Assembly: GCA_905235475.1 (NCBI GenBank)
Contig: CAJOLU010000002.1
Coordinates: forward strand, 32,601-96,600
From: an uncultured Clostridia bacterium
GTDB taxonomy: Bacteria; Bacillota; Clostridia; Christensenellales; UBA1242
Length of the DNA stretch: 64,000 nt
Reading direction: 5' to 3'
Under the pieces are notes generated by a model. The model saw nothing but the letters and a program-made list of their open reading frames with translations, did no database searches and was not told the DNA's origin. The translations under genes and the position numbers were made by a program. This document shows positions 56,701-64,000 of the stretch, piece by piece. How positions within the stretch are numbered: position 1 is the stretch's first letter; each line of letters opens with the position of its first letter.

Positions 56701-56795
56701 TTGACTTTTTTGTGAAAATTGAGTATAATATTTATGAATTTGAGATAATAACGTTTGCTTTTAGCGAGCTATAAACACCTTCTCAAATTTTTTTT
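56701..56795 (+). ncRNA. Putative small RNA 1 with its own promoter and terminator
   Basis: Perfect promoter TTGACT (56701-56706), 17-bp spacer, TATAAT (56724-56729). Predicted RNA from ~56736 has a closing stem AATTTGAGA (56737-56745)/TCTCAAATT (56781-56789) followed by a T run, giving about 60 nt. No ORF with a ribosome binding site. The promoter is repeated identically at 56926. Confidence 0.6.
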
Positions 56796-56905
56796 ATTTT
56801 AATTTCATAAATAATGTTTTTATTTTTTGTTTCACCAACATTAACTGTGACATTATATTTCCCATTTTCTTTTTGAATTTGATTTTTAAAATAATGCCAC
56901 TTGTT
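56783..56905 (-). pseudogene. C-terminal remnant of a possible toxin/nuclease domain
   Basis: Minus-strand frame WHYFKNQIQKENGKYNVTVNVGE...YEIKIKK plus stop resembles the C-terminal strands of phage/MuF-associated nuclease-type domains (K-W-x-x-Y-K...V-x-V-N-V-G-E...Y-D-I-K). The upstream part of the frame is antisense to small RNA 2 and has no plausible start, so this looks like a fragment. Confidence 0.35.
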
Positions 56906-56925
56906 AATATGCTGATGTTTAACAA

Positions 56926-57009
56926 TTGACTTTTTTGTGAAAATTGAGTATAATAACCATGTAAGCTTGAGATTTAGAACTTCGTGTTCCAATTGGTCTC
57001 AAGTTTTTT
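56926..57009 (+). ncRNA. Putative small RNA 2, tandem paralogue of small RNA 1
   Basis: Promoter TTGACT (56926-56931)/TATAAT (56949-56954) with the same 17-bp spacer sequence as small RNA 1. Predicted RNA from ~56961 has stem CTTGAGA (56966-56972)/TCTCAAG (56997-57003) plus a T run, with inner hairpin GAAC-TTCGT-GTTC. About 45-50 nt, no ORF. Confidence 0.6.
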
Positions 57010-57029
57010 GTTTCTAAAAGAAACTAAAT

Positions 57030-57091
57030 AAAGAGTAAGAGTTATGTTAAAGTATGAGTACCACTTAGAATAACATACAAGTTCACTCTTT
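57030..57091 (+). repeat. Orphan CRISPR repeat/anti-repeat-like hairpin
   Basis: 57052-57077 matches the first 26 bp of the plus-strand CRISPR repeat at 25 positions; the one difference (ACTTAGAA for ATTTAGAA) is shared with the tracrRNA. It sits in a hairpin: outer AAAGAGT (57030-57036)/ACTCTTT (57085-57091), inner TATGTTA/TAACATA. It lies 2.2 kb right of the tracrRNA, with no second array copy nearby. Confidence 0.75.
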
Positions 57092-57187
57092 GTTCGTGCA
57101 TACCGCCCTTGCATATTTGCCATATAATTATTTGTAAAATTAAAATAAATTGCACGACAAAAAATTATAGAAAGCCCAAAACAAAAA

Positions 57188-57222
57188 TAAAACTGACAAA
57201 AAGATTCTTGTCAGCTTTATTG
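57188..57222. terminator. Terminator downstream of ferritin-like gene
   Basis: Stem AAACTGACAA...TTGTCAGCTTT; on the minus strand it follows the stop region of the ferritin-like gene. Confidence 0.55.
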
Positions 57223-57264
57223 AATATAAATAATATTTTCTTATTTTAATATTTAATTTTTAGT

Positions 57265-58509
57265 TTATTTTTCGCATTTTCGGGCAAGTGTGGTGTTATC
57301 CTTTTTGCGGTTTTGCAAAGCCTTTACTGGGTTTGGGCTATCTTCATATCTATAGTCTTTGCCTATGATATCAATAGACCTTTGAATAACAACATGGCTT
57401 GGCGTTGTTTCCTCATTAACAACTTGATTTTGGTAAACCTCATAAACATTGTTTTCTGGCAAATCACAAATATCTAAATATTCTTTGTTAAGAGTTGTGT
57501 TTGTAACTGTGTTTTTAAGCACATCTCGCACATATTCTTTATTTGTTCCCAGTTCCAAAAGTAAAGGAAAATCACCCGCGCCAACAACATCTTTATATGA
57601 CTTGTGTTCATATTTTTCTAGCAAAGCAGAGGCAATTTTTAGGTGTGAACATTCCATTTCAAAATGCTCTTCCCATATTTTGCGAATATTCTCATCTTGT
57701 TCTGAACTCATTGCGCTATAATATAAATAACACTCTGTAAACTCGTGCATCACCCACTGTTCAAGCCACGAGCAAGTTGGGTCTTTAAGCGATTCATATT
57801 GAGACACATGTTCTTCTTCAATCATTGCAATTTCGCTATATAATTTTCTACCCAAATCATTTTTATACCACTGTGCGATGTTCATATAATAATTCATTGT
57901 TTGTTGTTCCGCTGCAGTTATAATGCTTGCAACAAGTTTTGTGTATATGCTTGATTGTTTTGCTTTCATATGTGCTTTTAAGTCTTGAGTTGGAAATCTG
58001 TGCTCTGCAATAGTTGGTCTGCCTGGTGTGATTTCAGTAAATCCGCCAACAAGTGTTTTGGCGTCCATATTTTTATCTATCTTTAGCAAATTTGCAAAAC
58101 GATACAAGTGGTCAAAATCTTCTAGTAGTGCAAAATCAAGTGCTTTTTTGTTGTTTTCATCTGTTTCATACTTAGCAAGACACGCTGTTAAATCAATAGC
58201 CAGTTGTTCATATGCAATTGTTGTTTCCAAAATGCTTTCGTTAATTGGTTTTAGTGCAGCAATACGCTTTTGTTGTTGCTGTTCCTGTTTTCTCACAATT
58301 GCAAGTGCTTCTAAGATTTCATCAACATCGCAGTGCCTTGCAAACTGGTGCATAAACCAAACAGACTCATATTCAGTGCCATTCATAAGTATTACCCTAC
58401 ATTTTGTGTATGGACCTGTTTTGTTTTTGTTATACGCCTTTGGATATGCATTTTCAAGGCTTATGAAATAATCTGTTAAATCTTTTGTTTCAACATTAAA
58501 TGGATTCAT
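57265..58509 (-). CDS. Ferritin-like domain protein
   Basis: 414 residues from the ATG at 58509, behind GGGAGGGAA; a longer frame has no ribosome binding site. The middle (about 195-330) has the four-helix diiron pattern: EQQTMNYY, IEEEHVSQYESL, MHEFTECYLYYS and EMECSHLKIA, giving paired E/ExxH ligands. N- and C-terminal regions are not recognised. A role in iron/oxygen handling is inferred. Monocistronic. Confidence 0.75.
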   Translation of the reverse strand: MNPFNVETKDLTDYFISLENAYPKAYNKNKTGPYTKCRVILMNGTEYESVWFMHQFARHCDVDEILEALAIVRKQEQQQQKRIAALKPINESILETTIAYEQLAIDLTACLAKYETDENNKKALDFALLEDFDHLYRFANLLKIDKNMDAKTLVGGFTEITPGRPTIAEHRFPTQDLKAHMKAKQSSIYTKLVASIITAAEQQTMNYYMNIAQWYKNDLGRKLYSEIAMIEEEHVSQYESLKDPTCSWLEQWVMHEFTECYLYYSAMSSEQDENIRKIWEEHFEMECSHLKIASALLEKYEHKSYKDVVGAGDFPLLLELGTNKEYVRDVLKNTVTNTTLNKEYLDICDLPENNVYEVYQNQVVNEETTPSHVVIQRSIDIIGKDYRYEDSPNPVKALQNRKKDNTTLARKCEK

Positions 58510-58710
58510 ACATTCCCTCCCAACATAATTATGAAGTAATCCATTCAATTTTATACACATAAATTTATCTTCCCTATAAAATACACTCAAGAAGTGATAA
58601 ATAACAAAAAATATGAGTTTTGATATCTAGCGTTCTTTTATATTAATATAAAATAGACAAAATAAAATGTTTTTAATATAATTTATGTTATAAAAATAAA
58701 GGTAACATTT

Positions 58711-58812
58711 ATGGAAACAACAAAGGAAACACAATTTCTTAACTAGACAACAAATAGCATATTTTTGCAAAAAAGTTAAAAGTGGTTCATTTTTTGAACC
58801 ACTTTTTAATAT
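58711..58812 (+). ncRNA. Possible short transcript with strong bidirectional terminator
   Basis: An 11-codon ORF (METTKETQFLN, ATG 58711, weak AAAGGTAAC) is followed by hairpin AAAGTGGTTCA/TGAACCACTTT (58780-58808). The hairpin also terminates the minus-strand gene ending at 58816. The plus-strand transcript is speculative. Confidence 0.3.
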
Positions 58813-58815
58813 AAT

Positions 58816-59298
58816 TTATTTTGAAAATAAATCCAACAAATATTCATTATTATGCAAATAGATTATTTCCTTATTATATTTTTTAATATCATCAATAGAT
58901 TTCAACACATTGTTAATATTTCTCTCAGCAACCTCAAGAGTATTACCTCGAGAGATGTAATCATTTTTCAATTGTTCCAATTTGTCTTCAGCAGGCACAA
59001 CAAAATCAAAATCAATATTATTTTCAATCAAAAAATCAATATTTGTTTGTTTTAATGCCATAACAACAATTTTATCTTGCGCCAATCCATTCTTAACAAA
59101 ATCTATAAGATTTTGAGGAAAATCAGGATTTAATTTCATTTCCATTGGTTGACCTTTAATCTTTTCCAAATATTCTTCAGATAAGTTTGCTGTGTTCAAA
59201 TTTTGGAAATGGCTCAATCTAACATCTAGAATGTTTTTATTGCATTTTGCAGCGTAAGTTTTACCCAAACCTGGATAAACTAGGTATACCTTCTCCAT
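58816..59298 (-). CDS. P-loop-like nucleotide-kinase-type small protein
   Basis: 160 residues. N-terminal YLVYPGLGKTYAAK is a P-loop-like G-x-G-K-T motif, followed by DVRLSHFQNL, as in small phage or bacterial nucleotide-kinase/AAA-like proteins. C-terminus is Asn/Lys-rich helical. ATG behind AAAAGGAG. Substrate unknown. Confidence 0.6.
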   Translation of the reverse strand: MEKVYLVYPGLGKTYAAKCNKNILDVRLSHFQNLNTANLSEEYLEKIKGQPMEMKLNPDFPQNLIDFVKNGLAQDKIVVMALKQTNIDFLIENNIDFDFVVPAEDKLEQLKNDYISRGNTLEVAERNINNVLKSIDDIKKYNKEIIYLHNNEYLLDLFSK

Positions 59299-59458
59299 AA
59301 TTTTCTCCTTTTAGGTTAATTTATTAATTACATAGTAATTAATATTAGTTGCAATAATAGCATACAAAAATTAAAAAAACAAGTAGATTAATTAAAATTT
59401 GTTAAAAAAACTATGTTTTGCACTAATATAATCAGCAAAACTTGCGTTAATTTTAAAA

Positions 59459-60151
59459 TCAACTCTTATGATTTAAAATAATTGATTCAAACCACTGCTC
59501 TTGAAATTCAGTTAATGCTCTTATTTGGTCATCAGTATAATTGTTACCATCTTTCACAACAACAAGTTTATCATCATCGTCATTTGTCCTATGAATAATT
59601 GCAATAACTTTGCCGGTAAATTCTTCAAGTGGCTCAAATTCGCCAAGAACATATGCATCTAATTCCTCTCCATCACCCGACACTGTGTTTGGAATATATC
59701 CATAATTAACAGGATATATAAAACCATGCTTTGGATGTTTGCTCCCAAGTGGCCTATCCATTTTTACATTTACAATTTGACCAATAAATCCTTTGTTCAA
59801 AGTTTGCACACCTAAATGTGGCACCTTAATTTCAATACCAACAACCCCATATTTAGATTGCTCTTCTTTATTGTAATACTTCTCCATATCACTTGGCAAA
59901 GCCTCTTCTTCTTTTGTATAACCAAGAGCTATTTTATCAAAATGTTTATAAAGTTCTTCAAAAGATGTAAAAATATGAAGAGCAATGACTTCTGTCAATA
60001 TTTCTTCTCCATTGGAGATGTTTGTAAATCGTATCATATCTTTTGGATTTATGTTTTGTCGCTTTTCATCATAAAGACGCATTTCTATTGTTTTTAAACC
60101 TTTCTTAATGTCATTAAAAGGTTTTTCATTCAATTTCATATCGTGAATCAC
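59459..60151 (-). CDS. ASCH domain fused to inorganic pyrophosphatase-like domain
   Basis: 230 residues from a GTG at 60151, 8 nt after AAAGGAG. N-terminal ASCH fold (about 1-105): HDMKLNEKPFNDIKKGLKTI with EMRLYDEKRQ, an RNA- or nucleotide-binding domain. C-terminal part (about 115-230): DRPLGSKHPKHGFIYPVNYG and GDGEELDAYVLG, the pyrophosphatase-type acidic metal site. The pairing suggests an RNA- or nucleotide-linked pyrophosphate reaction; not established. Confidence 0.8.
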   Translation of the reverse strand: MIHDMKLNEKPFNDIKKGLKTIEMRLYDEKRQNINPKDMIRFTNISNGEEILTEVIALHIFTSFEELYKHFDKIALGYTKEEEALPSDMEKYYNKEEQSKYGVVGIEIKVPHLGVQTLNKGFIGQIVNVKMDRPLGSKHPKHGFIYPVNYGYIPNTVSGDGEELDAYVLGEFEPLEEFTGKVIAIIHRTNDDDDKLVVVKDGNNYTDDQIRALTEFQEQWFESIILNHKS

Positions 60152-60393
60152 AACAATATCTCCTTTAAAACTTTTCTTCACTTAAATATACATAAGTTTT
60201 TTTGTTTTTTCAAGTGTTTTATCACAGAAATTCATAACTAACTAAGTTACAAAAACAAAAAATATAAATCTAATTTATAAAATTTACATTATCTTTATCG
60301 GAAAATCCAACCCACAATAAAAATACTTATCTTTTATTTTAGTTAAATTTTTCGAGCAAAATTTGTATCATTTTTTGAAAACATTATATAAGT

Positions 60394-61188
60394 TTATGTT
60401 TGGGACTGCCCTTTTGGTAGTTTTGCACTATTGTTATCAAACAAATCTTTTTTCTTTCTTGCTTTCACAAACAAAAACATTGGTCTATCTTTCTCATATT
60501 TATATTTTTCTTTAAGTTTTATTGCTTTTTCGTCTGCATAAGAATCTTGAAAAAGCTCTATTTCAAAACCATTTTGAATTAGGTTGTTCACAATCGTTGA
60601 ATAAGTGCGGTGATATTTTGTCACAATGTTATCGTTCCAAACATTTTCTCTTTTTGTTTCGTTTTCATAGTCGCTTAAAAGATAATAAGTTTTACCATTT
60701 AATTCAATTGTTTTTTGTTGTTTTTCATCATAAAAAACAATGGCTGTTAATAATGGGCTTTCTTGTGAGAATAATAAAATACCGCTTGGGTTTAGAAGTT
60801 TGTTAATATCAAATAATAGTTTGTTAAAATCTTGTATGTAGTGAAAAGCAAGCGAACTGTAAACAAAATCAAATTTTTCTTGAATACTTCCAATTTTTTC
60901 CATTTCCAAAACCATATAATCAATCTTTTTGTCTGCATTTTTTTGTTTCGCTTCTTCAATCATGTTTTTTGAAATATCTATTGCAACAACCTTGTCTGCA
61001 CCATTTTGCACAAAAAACATATCCATATTGCCATCGCCACACCCAAGATCCAAAATCTTTTTTCCAGAAAAATTTGGCATAAGTTTTTTAATGATTGGAT
61101 TTTCAATGAGGTTGTTTGCGTTCACAACCTCCTTTCTCATTTTTTGATAAGAATCAAAAAATGTTTGACTGTCATACACATTTTTCAT
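60394..61188 (-). CDS. Class I SAM-dependent methyltransferase
   Basis: 264 residues. Motif I ILDLGCGDGNMDMFF (about 46-60), motif II VVAIDISKNMIEEAK, and FVYSSLAFHYIQDF. Methyltransf_11-type fold; the substrate is not identifiable. ATG preceded by GGAGGG. C-terminal ~25 residues are polar. Confidence 0.88.
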   Translation of the reverse strand: MKNVYDSQTFFDSYQKMRKEVVNANNLIENPIIKKLMPNFSGKKILDLGCGDGNMDMFFVQNGADKVVAIDISKNMIEEAKQKNADKKIDYMVLEMEKIGSIQEKFDFVYSSLAFHYIQDFNKLLFDINKLLNPSGILLFSQESPLLTAIVFYDEKQQKTIELNGKTYYLLSDYENETKRENVWNDNIVTKYHRTYSTIVNNLIQNGFEIELFQDSYADEKAIKLKEKYKYEKDRPMFLFVKARKKKDLFDNNSAKLPKGQSQT

Positions 61189-61419
61189 AATTTCCCTCCA
61201 TTAAAAAAATTTTAACACACACTTTATAAAAAGTAAGCTACATTTAACAAAAAACGCACCAGTTCAATTTAAGTTTTAATTGGCGAAAAGCCCGACTTTC
61301 CATAAAAACACTTTATTTGTAGTAAAAAATAGTGCAAATCAACCAAAATAATTCTGGGCATTTTTGACCGCATTTTCGCCCACACGAAATACTATCGGTT
61401 GAGAAATAACCCACATTTT
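61189..61419. other. Intergenic region, no gene seen
   Basis: 231 bp. Shares a 13-bp piece GTTTTAATTGGCG with 61978-61990, otherwise no recognisable element. Confidence 0.4.
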
Positions 61420-61905
61420 TTAAATTTTCAATGGATTTTTTTCATAATTAAATATTATGGGCGAACAGCTTGGAACACCTAAAAATGGAACATCATTTGA
61501 AGGTTTTATTGAATAGCTTTTATTTATAAATGCACTAATATTGACACCGCTAGTAACACATATTACAATATCTTCTTCGTTAAATTTATAAATTATGTCA
61601 TCAATACAGTTTTGAACCCTAGTTTGTAAATGTATCCATGATTCACCATTTATACTATCAAATTCATTCAGTCTATCATCGAAAATAATTTCCACATTAA
61701 GATAAGTGTTTATTATTTCCGCAGTTTTTTTGCATCTAAAAAAAGGAGAAGTATAAATTGCTTTTATATGTTGCTTTACTTTTTCATTATTAAATAATTC
61801 AGCAACGAGTTGGCAGTCTTTATACCCAATTTCAGTTAAATCATCATCTTGACTTGGTGGATTACCCATATTCCTATTTCCATGGTGTACATAAATTATT
61901 TTCAT
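61420..61905 (-). CDS. Histidine phosphatase-like protein with altered active site
   Basis: 161 residues. Phosphoglycerate-mutase-like fold: N-terminal YVHHGNR (usual R-H-G has His for Arg; nucleophile His kept), SPFFRCKKTAEII. The second catalytic His of the late V-x-H-G motif is replaced (CVTSGVNI). Either a weak phosphatase or a pseudo-enzyme. ATG preceded by TAGGAG. Confidence 0.65.
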   Translation of the reverse strand: MKIIYVHHGNRNMGNPPSQDDDLTEIGYKDCQLVAELFNNEKVKQHIKAIYTSPFFRCKKTAEIINTYLNVEIIFDDRLNEFDSINGESWIHLQTRVQNCIDDIIYKFNEEDIVICVTSGVNISAFINKSYSIKPSNDVPFLGVPSCSPIIFNYEKNPLKI

Positions 61906-61950
61906 ACATACTCCTAAAATAACATCATTTTAATACATACTTTTTAAAAT

Positions 61951-61980
61951 AAAGACTGACAAGAATGTTCTTATCAGTTT
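61951..61980 (-). terminator. Hairpin downstream of the frameshifted peptidase/VWA gene
   Basis: On the minus strand ACTGATAAGAA-CA-TTCTTGTCAGT followed by CTTTATTTT. A second larger hairpin with arms CTGTAAAG/CTTTACAG precedes it at about 61990-62030. Confidence 0.6.
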
Positions 61981-62040
61981 TAATTGGCGGAGCTGTAAAG
62001 ATTAGTGTTTTAAAACTTTTTCTTTACAGCCCCTTTTATT

Positions 62041-63618
62041 TTACTTTGATAATTCCGGTTCTGCAGCTGCTCGCTCGGCATTTATCAAGTTTTGTAAGTC
62101 TTTTGGATAAACATCAATAACTTTACCACAGCAAGGGTGGAAGTGTGGAAGTCTCGATTGCTATAAACAAGCCAAATAACATTTGTTCCTTTCAAATCTT
62201 CTTTTGGCATTGTTCCCGGGCAAGGCTCTCCGTCAGTAAACACAATTTTGTTCACTTCCCGTTTTTTAGAGAATGAACGAACTGCCAAATCCCAATCTTC
62301 CGTCCAAGCTGAATGACCACGAGCTGCTGATGGGATTTTAAAATTGTCAATATCTTTGTTTGACTTTATTTCAACCATTCCCCAGAATTGTTCGTTAAAG
62401 CAACCAACTTTTAGTTTAGACTCTTTAAGTATTGGTTTTAACTGTCTTAGGAAGGCTTTGACCATTTCAAGAGATACTGAGCCGGAAACGTCTATCATAA
62501 CTTCGGTTTCTGCTTGGTCTTCAACATCATTTTCTTCAAGTCTATAAGCATAGTTGTTTTCTGCGATAGACCTACGTTGAGACCAAATTGTTTCAGTTTT
62601 CTCGACTTCTCGCCTTAGTAACAATTTCCAATCAAGAATAGGTTTTGCTTCGCCAACCGAACCAAATTCAATGTTGCCACTTTCGGATTTTTTCAATTCT
62701 TGGTCGCGCATCCTTTCCATATTTCGTTTTGCACGTTCACGTCTCTCTTGACGATTTTCTTGGAATTCAGCTCTTTCATCAAACTGAGACTCATCAAATT
62801 CTGGTATTTGTGCATTTGGGTCTAACTGGCTATTTTTAGAAGTCTGACTTTGACTTGGCTGACCATTTTCAGCAGACTTCTTTTTTTGCCCATTTCCTTG
62901 TTCTTGGCCTTTCTTCAAATGCTTTTTCCCAAAGACTATGGTCGTCAGCAAATTGTTCGCCACTACCAGCACCTTGCTCTTGTTGTCCACCTTGGCTCAG
63001 CTCACCAGATTTGCCACTTTGTTTTGAACTTTGACCTTGGTCTCTTTGATTTTGCTCAGAGTCGCCTTGTTGGTTCTGTTCTTGTCCTTGTTGACCACTT
63101 TGGCTTTGGCCTTGACCATTTTCCTGACCTTGTTGTTGCTGTCCGTTCTGGCCTTGATTTTGACCGTTTTCTGTTTGTTGCTGTTCACGTTCTTGTTTTT
63201 CTTTTAAAAGTTTTTCGTAAAATTCTTCAGCACTGTAATTCAAGGCTTCTGGCATATTAACATAGCCTTCCTTAATTTTAAATCCGTCACGCTCTAGGTT
63301 TGCATTGATAATGGCGTCTGTGGCTTGGTTCCAAAGTGTTGGATCGCGCCTTTGTCCATCTTTCCCCATAATTCTATACATGTGCTCAAATTTTACATGC
63401 ATAAGTTCGTGGGCTATAATAAACAATTTATCATCATCACTTAAACTTGCAAGATAATCTGGGTCAAAGTAAATATTCTTTCCGTCAGTTGCTGCTGTGT
63501 GATACTTTAAATCTGTTTTGTATTCCAAATTTGCAGCTGCTATTTGTGCACCAAAACGGGGATATCTTGCTATCAACAACCTTTTCACATCAGTCAAGAG
63601 TTTTTCATCATATTCCAT
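62041..63618 (-). pseudogene. Frameshifted DUF2201-type metallopeptidase/VWA protein
   Basis: Two ORFs cover one gene. The first (62869-63618, AGGAG before the ATG) has a zinc-peptidase motif HELMHVKFEH (~72) and a long Gln/Gly-rich linker. The second (62085-~62930) continues in another frame with VWA motif MIDVSGSVS and FTDGEPCPGT. A +1 nt shift near 62890-62920 (A-rich, including a 7-A run) separates them. A second break near 62140, an 8-bp tandem duplication (CTTCCACA/CTTCCACC), cuts off the usual C-terminus FHPCCGKVIDVYPKDLQNLI, which is readable in the next frame to a TAA at 62041. Usually paired with an AAA ATPase, as here. Confidence 0.75.
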
Positions 63619-63627
63619 GGGCTACTC

Positions 63628-64000
63628 CTAAAATGCCACAACGGCAAAATGATATAATTCTTGGGATACTTTTTTTAAAGCGGCTCTATCTTTAACTGTG
63701 AAAACTATAATGCAATTATCTGGTAGATGGTAACCATTCATTTCTCTGTCTTTAACAAGTCCAACATATCTATTTTGGTCTTCCACAGACAAATCATCAA
63801 TACCTGTAATCACAAAGTAACAAATTTTACTTAAATTGCTTTTGATTTCAATTTTGTCAGCAAATGGTGGTTTGTCGCCTGTAAGTAGGAATTTATCACT
63901 GACATTTGCTTTCATTGTGAGAGTAGGCGATAATTCTTGAACATCTTCGGTTTTTATGATAGCGCAAGTTGCTTTTGAATTTCTTTGTAAATCAATAAGT
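63628..64000 (-). CDS. C-terminal part of AAA-type (MoxR-like) ATPase, cut by window edge
   Basis: The minus-strand frame is open to the right edge; the visible 123 residues include GDKPPFADKIEI, YFVITGIDDLSVEDQNRYVGLV and an end in ELYHFAVVAF. This reads as the C-terminal lid region of an AAA+ ATPase, partnered with the metallopeptidase/VWA gene 9 bp downstream. The Walker motifs are outside the window, so the class is inferred mainly from context. Confidence 0.6.
   Translation of the reverse strand, partial: LIDLQRNSKATCAIIKTEDVQELSPTLTMKANVSDKFLLTGDKPPFADKIEIKSNLSKICYFVITGIDDLSVEDQNRYVGLVKDREMNGYHLPDNCIIVFTVKDRAALKKVSQELYHFAVVAF

Noticed and set aside
56577-56774. 65-aa plus-strand ORF across repeat copy B
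   Set aside because: It reads through a terminator hairpin and into the small RNA 1 promoter; composition looks accidental.
47000-62000. Prophage or integrative element
   Set aside because: Accessory character is clear, but no integrase, transposase, portal, terminase or att-type ends were recognised.
62860-62930. Programmed ribosomal frameshift at the 7-A run in the peptidase/VWA gene
   Set aside because: Restoring the frame needs +1, not the -1 slip expected at an A7 site, and a second unrelated frameshift lies downstream.

Overview
The window is AT-rich (roughly two thirds A+T) and carries a low-GC Gram-positive gene set: the block yqfC-yqfD-ybeY-era-yqzL-recO-dnaG-rpoD-trmK in Bacillota order, L21-Prp-L27 with a Prp-type N-terminal extension on L27, lipoproteins, AGGAGG-type ribosome binding sites and housekeeping promoters (TTGACT/TATAAT). 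The YqfC/YqfD pair suggests a sporulating Clostridia-like lineage, probably uncultured and host-associated. No species can be assigned from sequence alone.

Layout. 1-14 kb: two giant minus-strand genes for envelope proteins built of FN3-like modules; the first runs off the left edge, the second is a 2342-aa lipoprotein. 14.3-16.1 kb: two tRNA-Arg genes, a small membrane protein and a stand-alone GlmU-like acetyltransferase domain. 16.2-20 kb: a heterodimeric ABC exporter behind a leader with three spaced palindromes. 20-31 kb: valS and the core replication, transcription and sporulation block. 31-47 kb: ordinary chromosome with ung, Nudix, an M18 peptidase, two HTH regulators with candidate operators, a lipoprotein operon, ribosomal proteins, a cell-wall amidase, tRNA-Leu, nrdDG behind two NrdR boxes, a formate/nitrite-type channel and an MBL hydrolase.

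47-64 kb is accessory. A type II-A-like CRISPR locus holds a 29-repeat array (plus one degenerate terminal repeat), a leader ending in the ATTTGAG anchor, a full-length 1504-aa Cas9 with recognisable nuclease motifs, and a divergent tracrRNA. Its adaptation genes are gone: where cas1-cas2-csn2 should be there is one 77-aa ORF that looks like the first ~18 residues of Cas1 joined in frame to the last ~55 residues of Csn2. The system therefore looks able to interfere but unable to acquire spacers. Next to it lie a Fic protein, a ~92-bp near-perfect direct repeat flanking a 60-aa gene, two tandem small-RNA-like genes with the same promoter, gene remnants, and an orphan copy of the CRISPR anti-repeat inside a long hairpin. 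Further right are a ferritin-like protein, an ASCH-pyrophosphatase fusion, a methyltransferase, a histidine-phosphatase-like protein lacking its second catalytic His, and a twice-frameshifted peptidase/VWA gene downstream of an AAA-type ATPase cut by the right edge.

The tracrRNA pairs with the minus-strand array transcript to arm Cas9. The array, the remnant ORF and cas9 all read on the minus strand, in that order from left to right, with the tracrRNA opposed beyond cas9. All functional statements are inferences from sequence motifs; no database search was possible.
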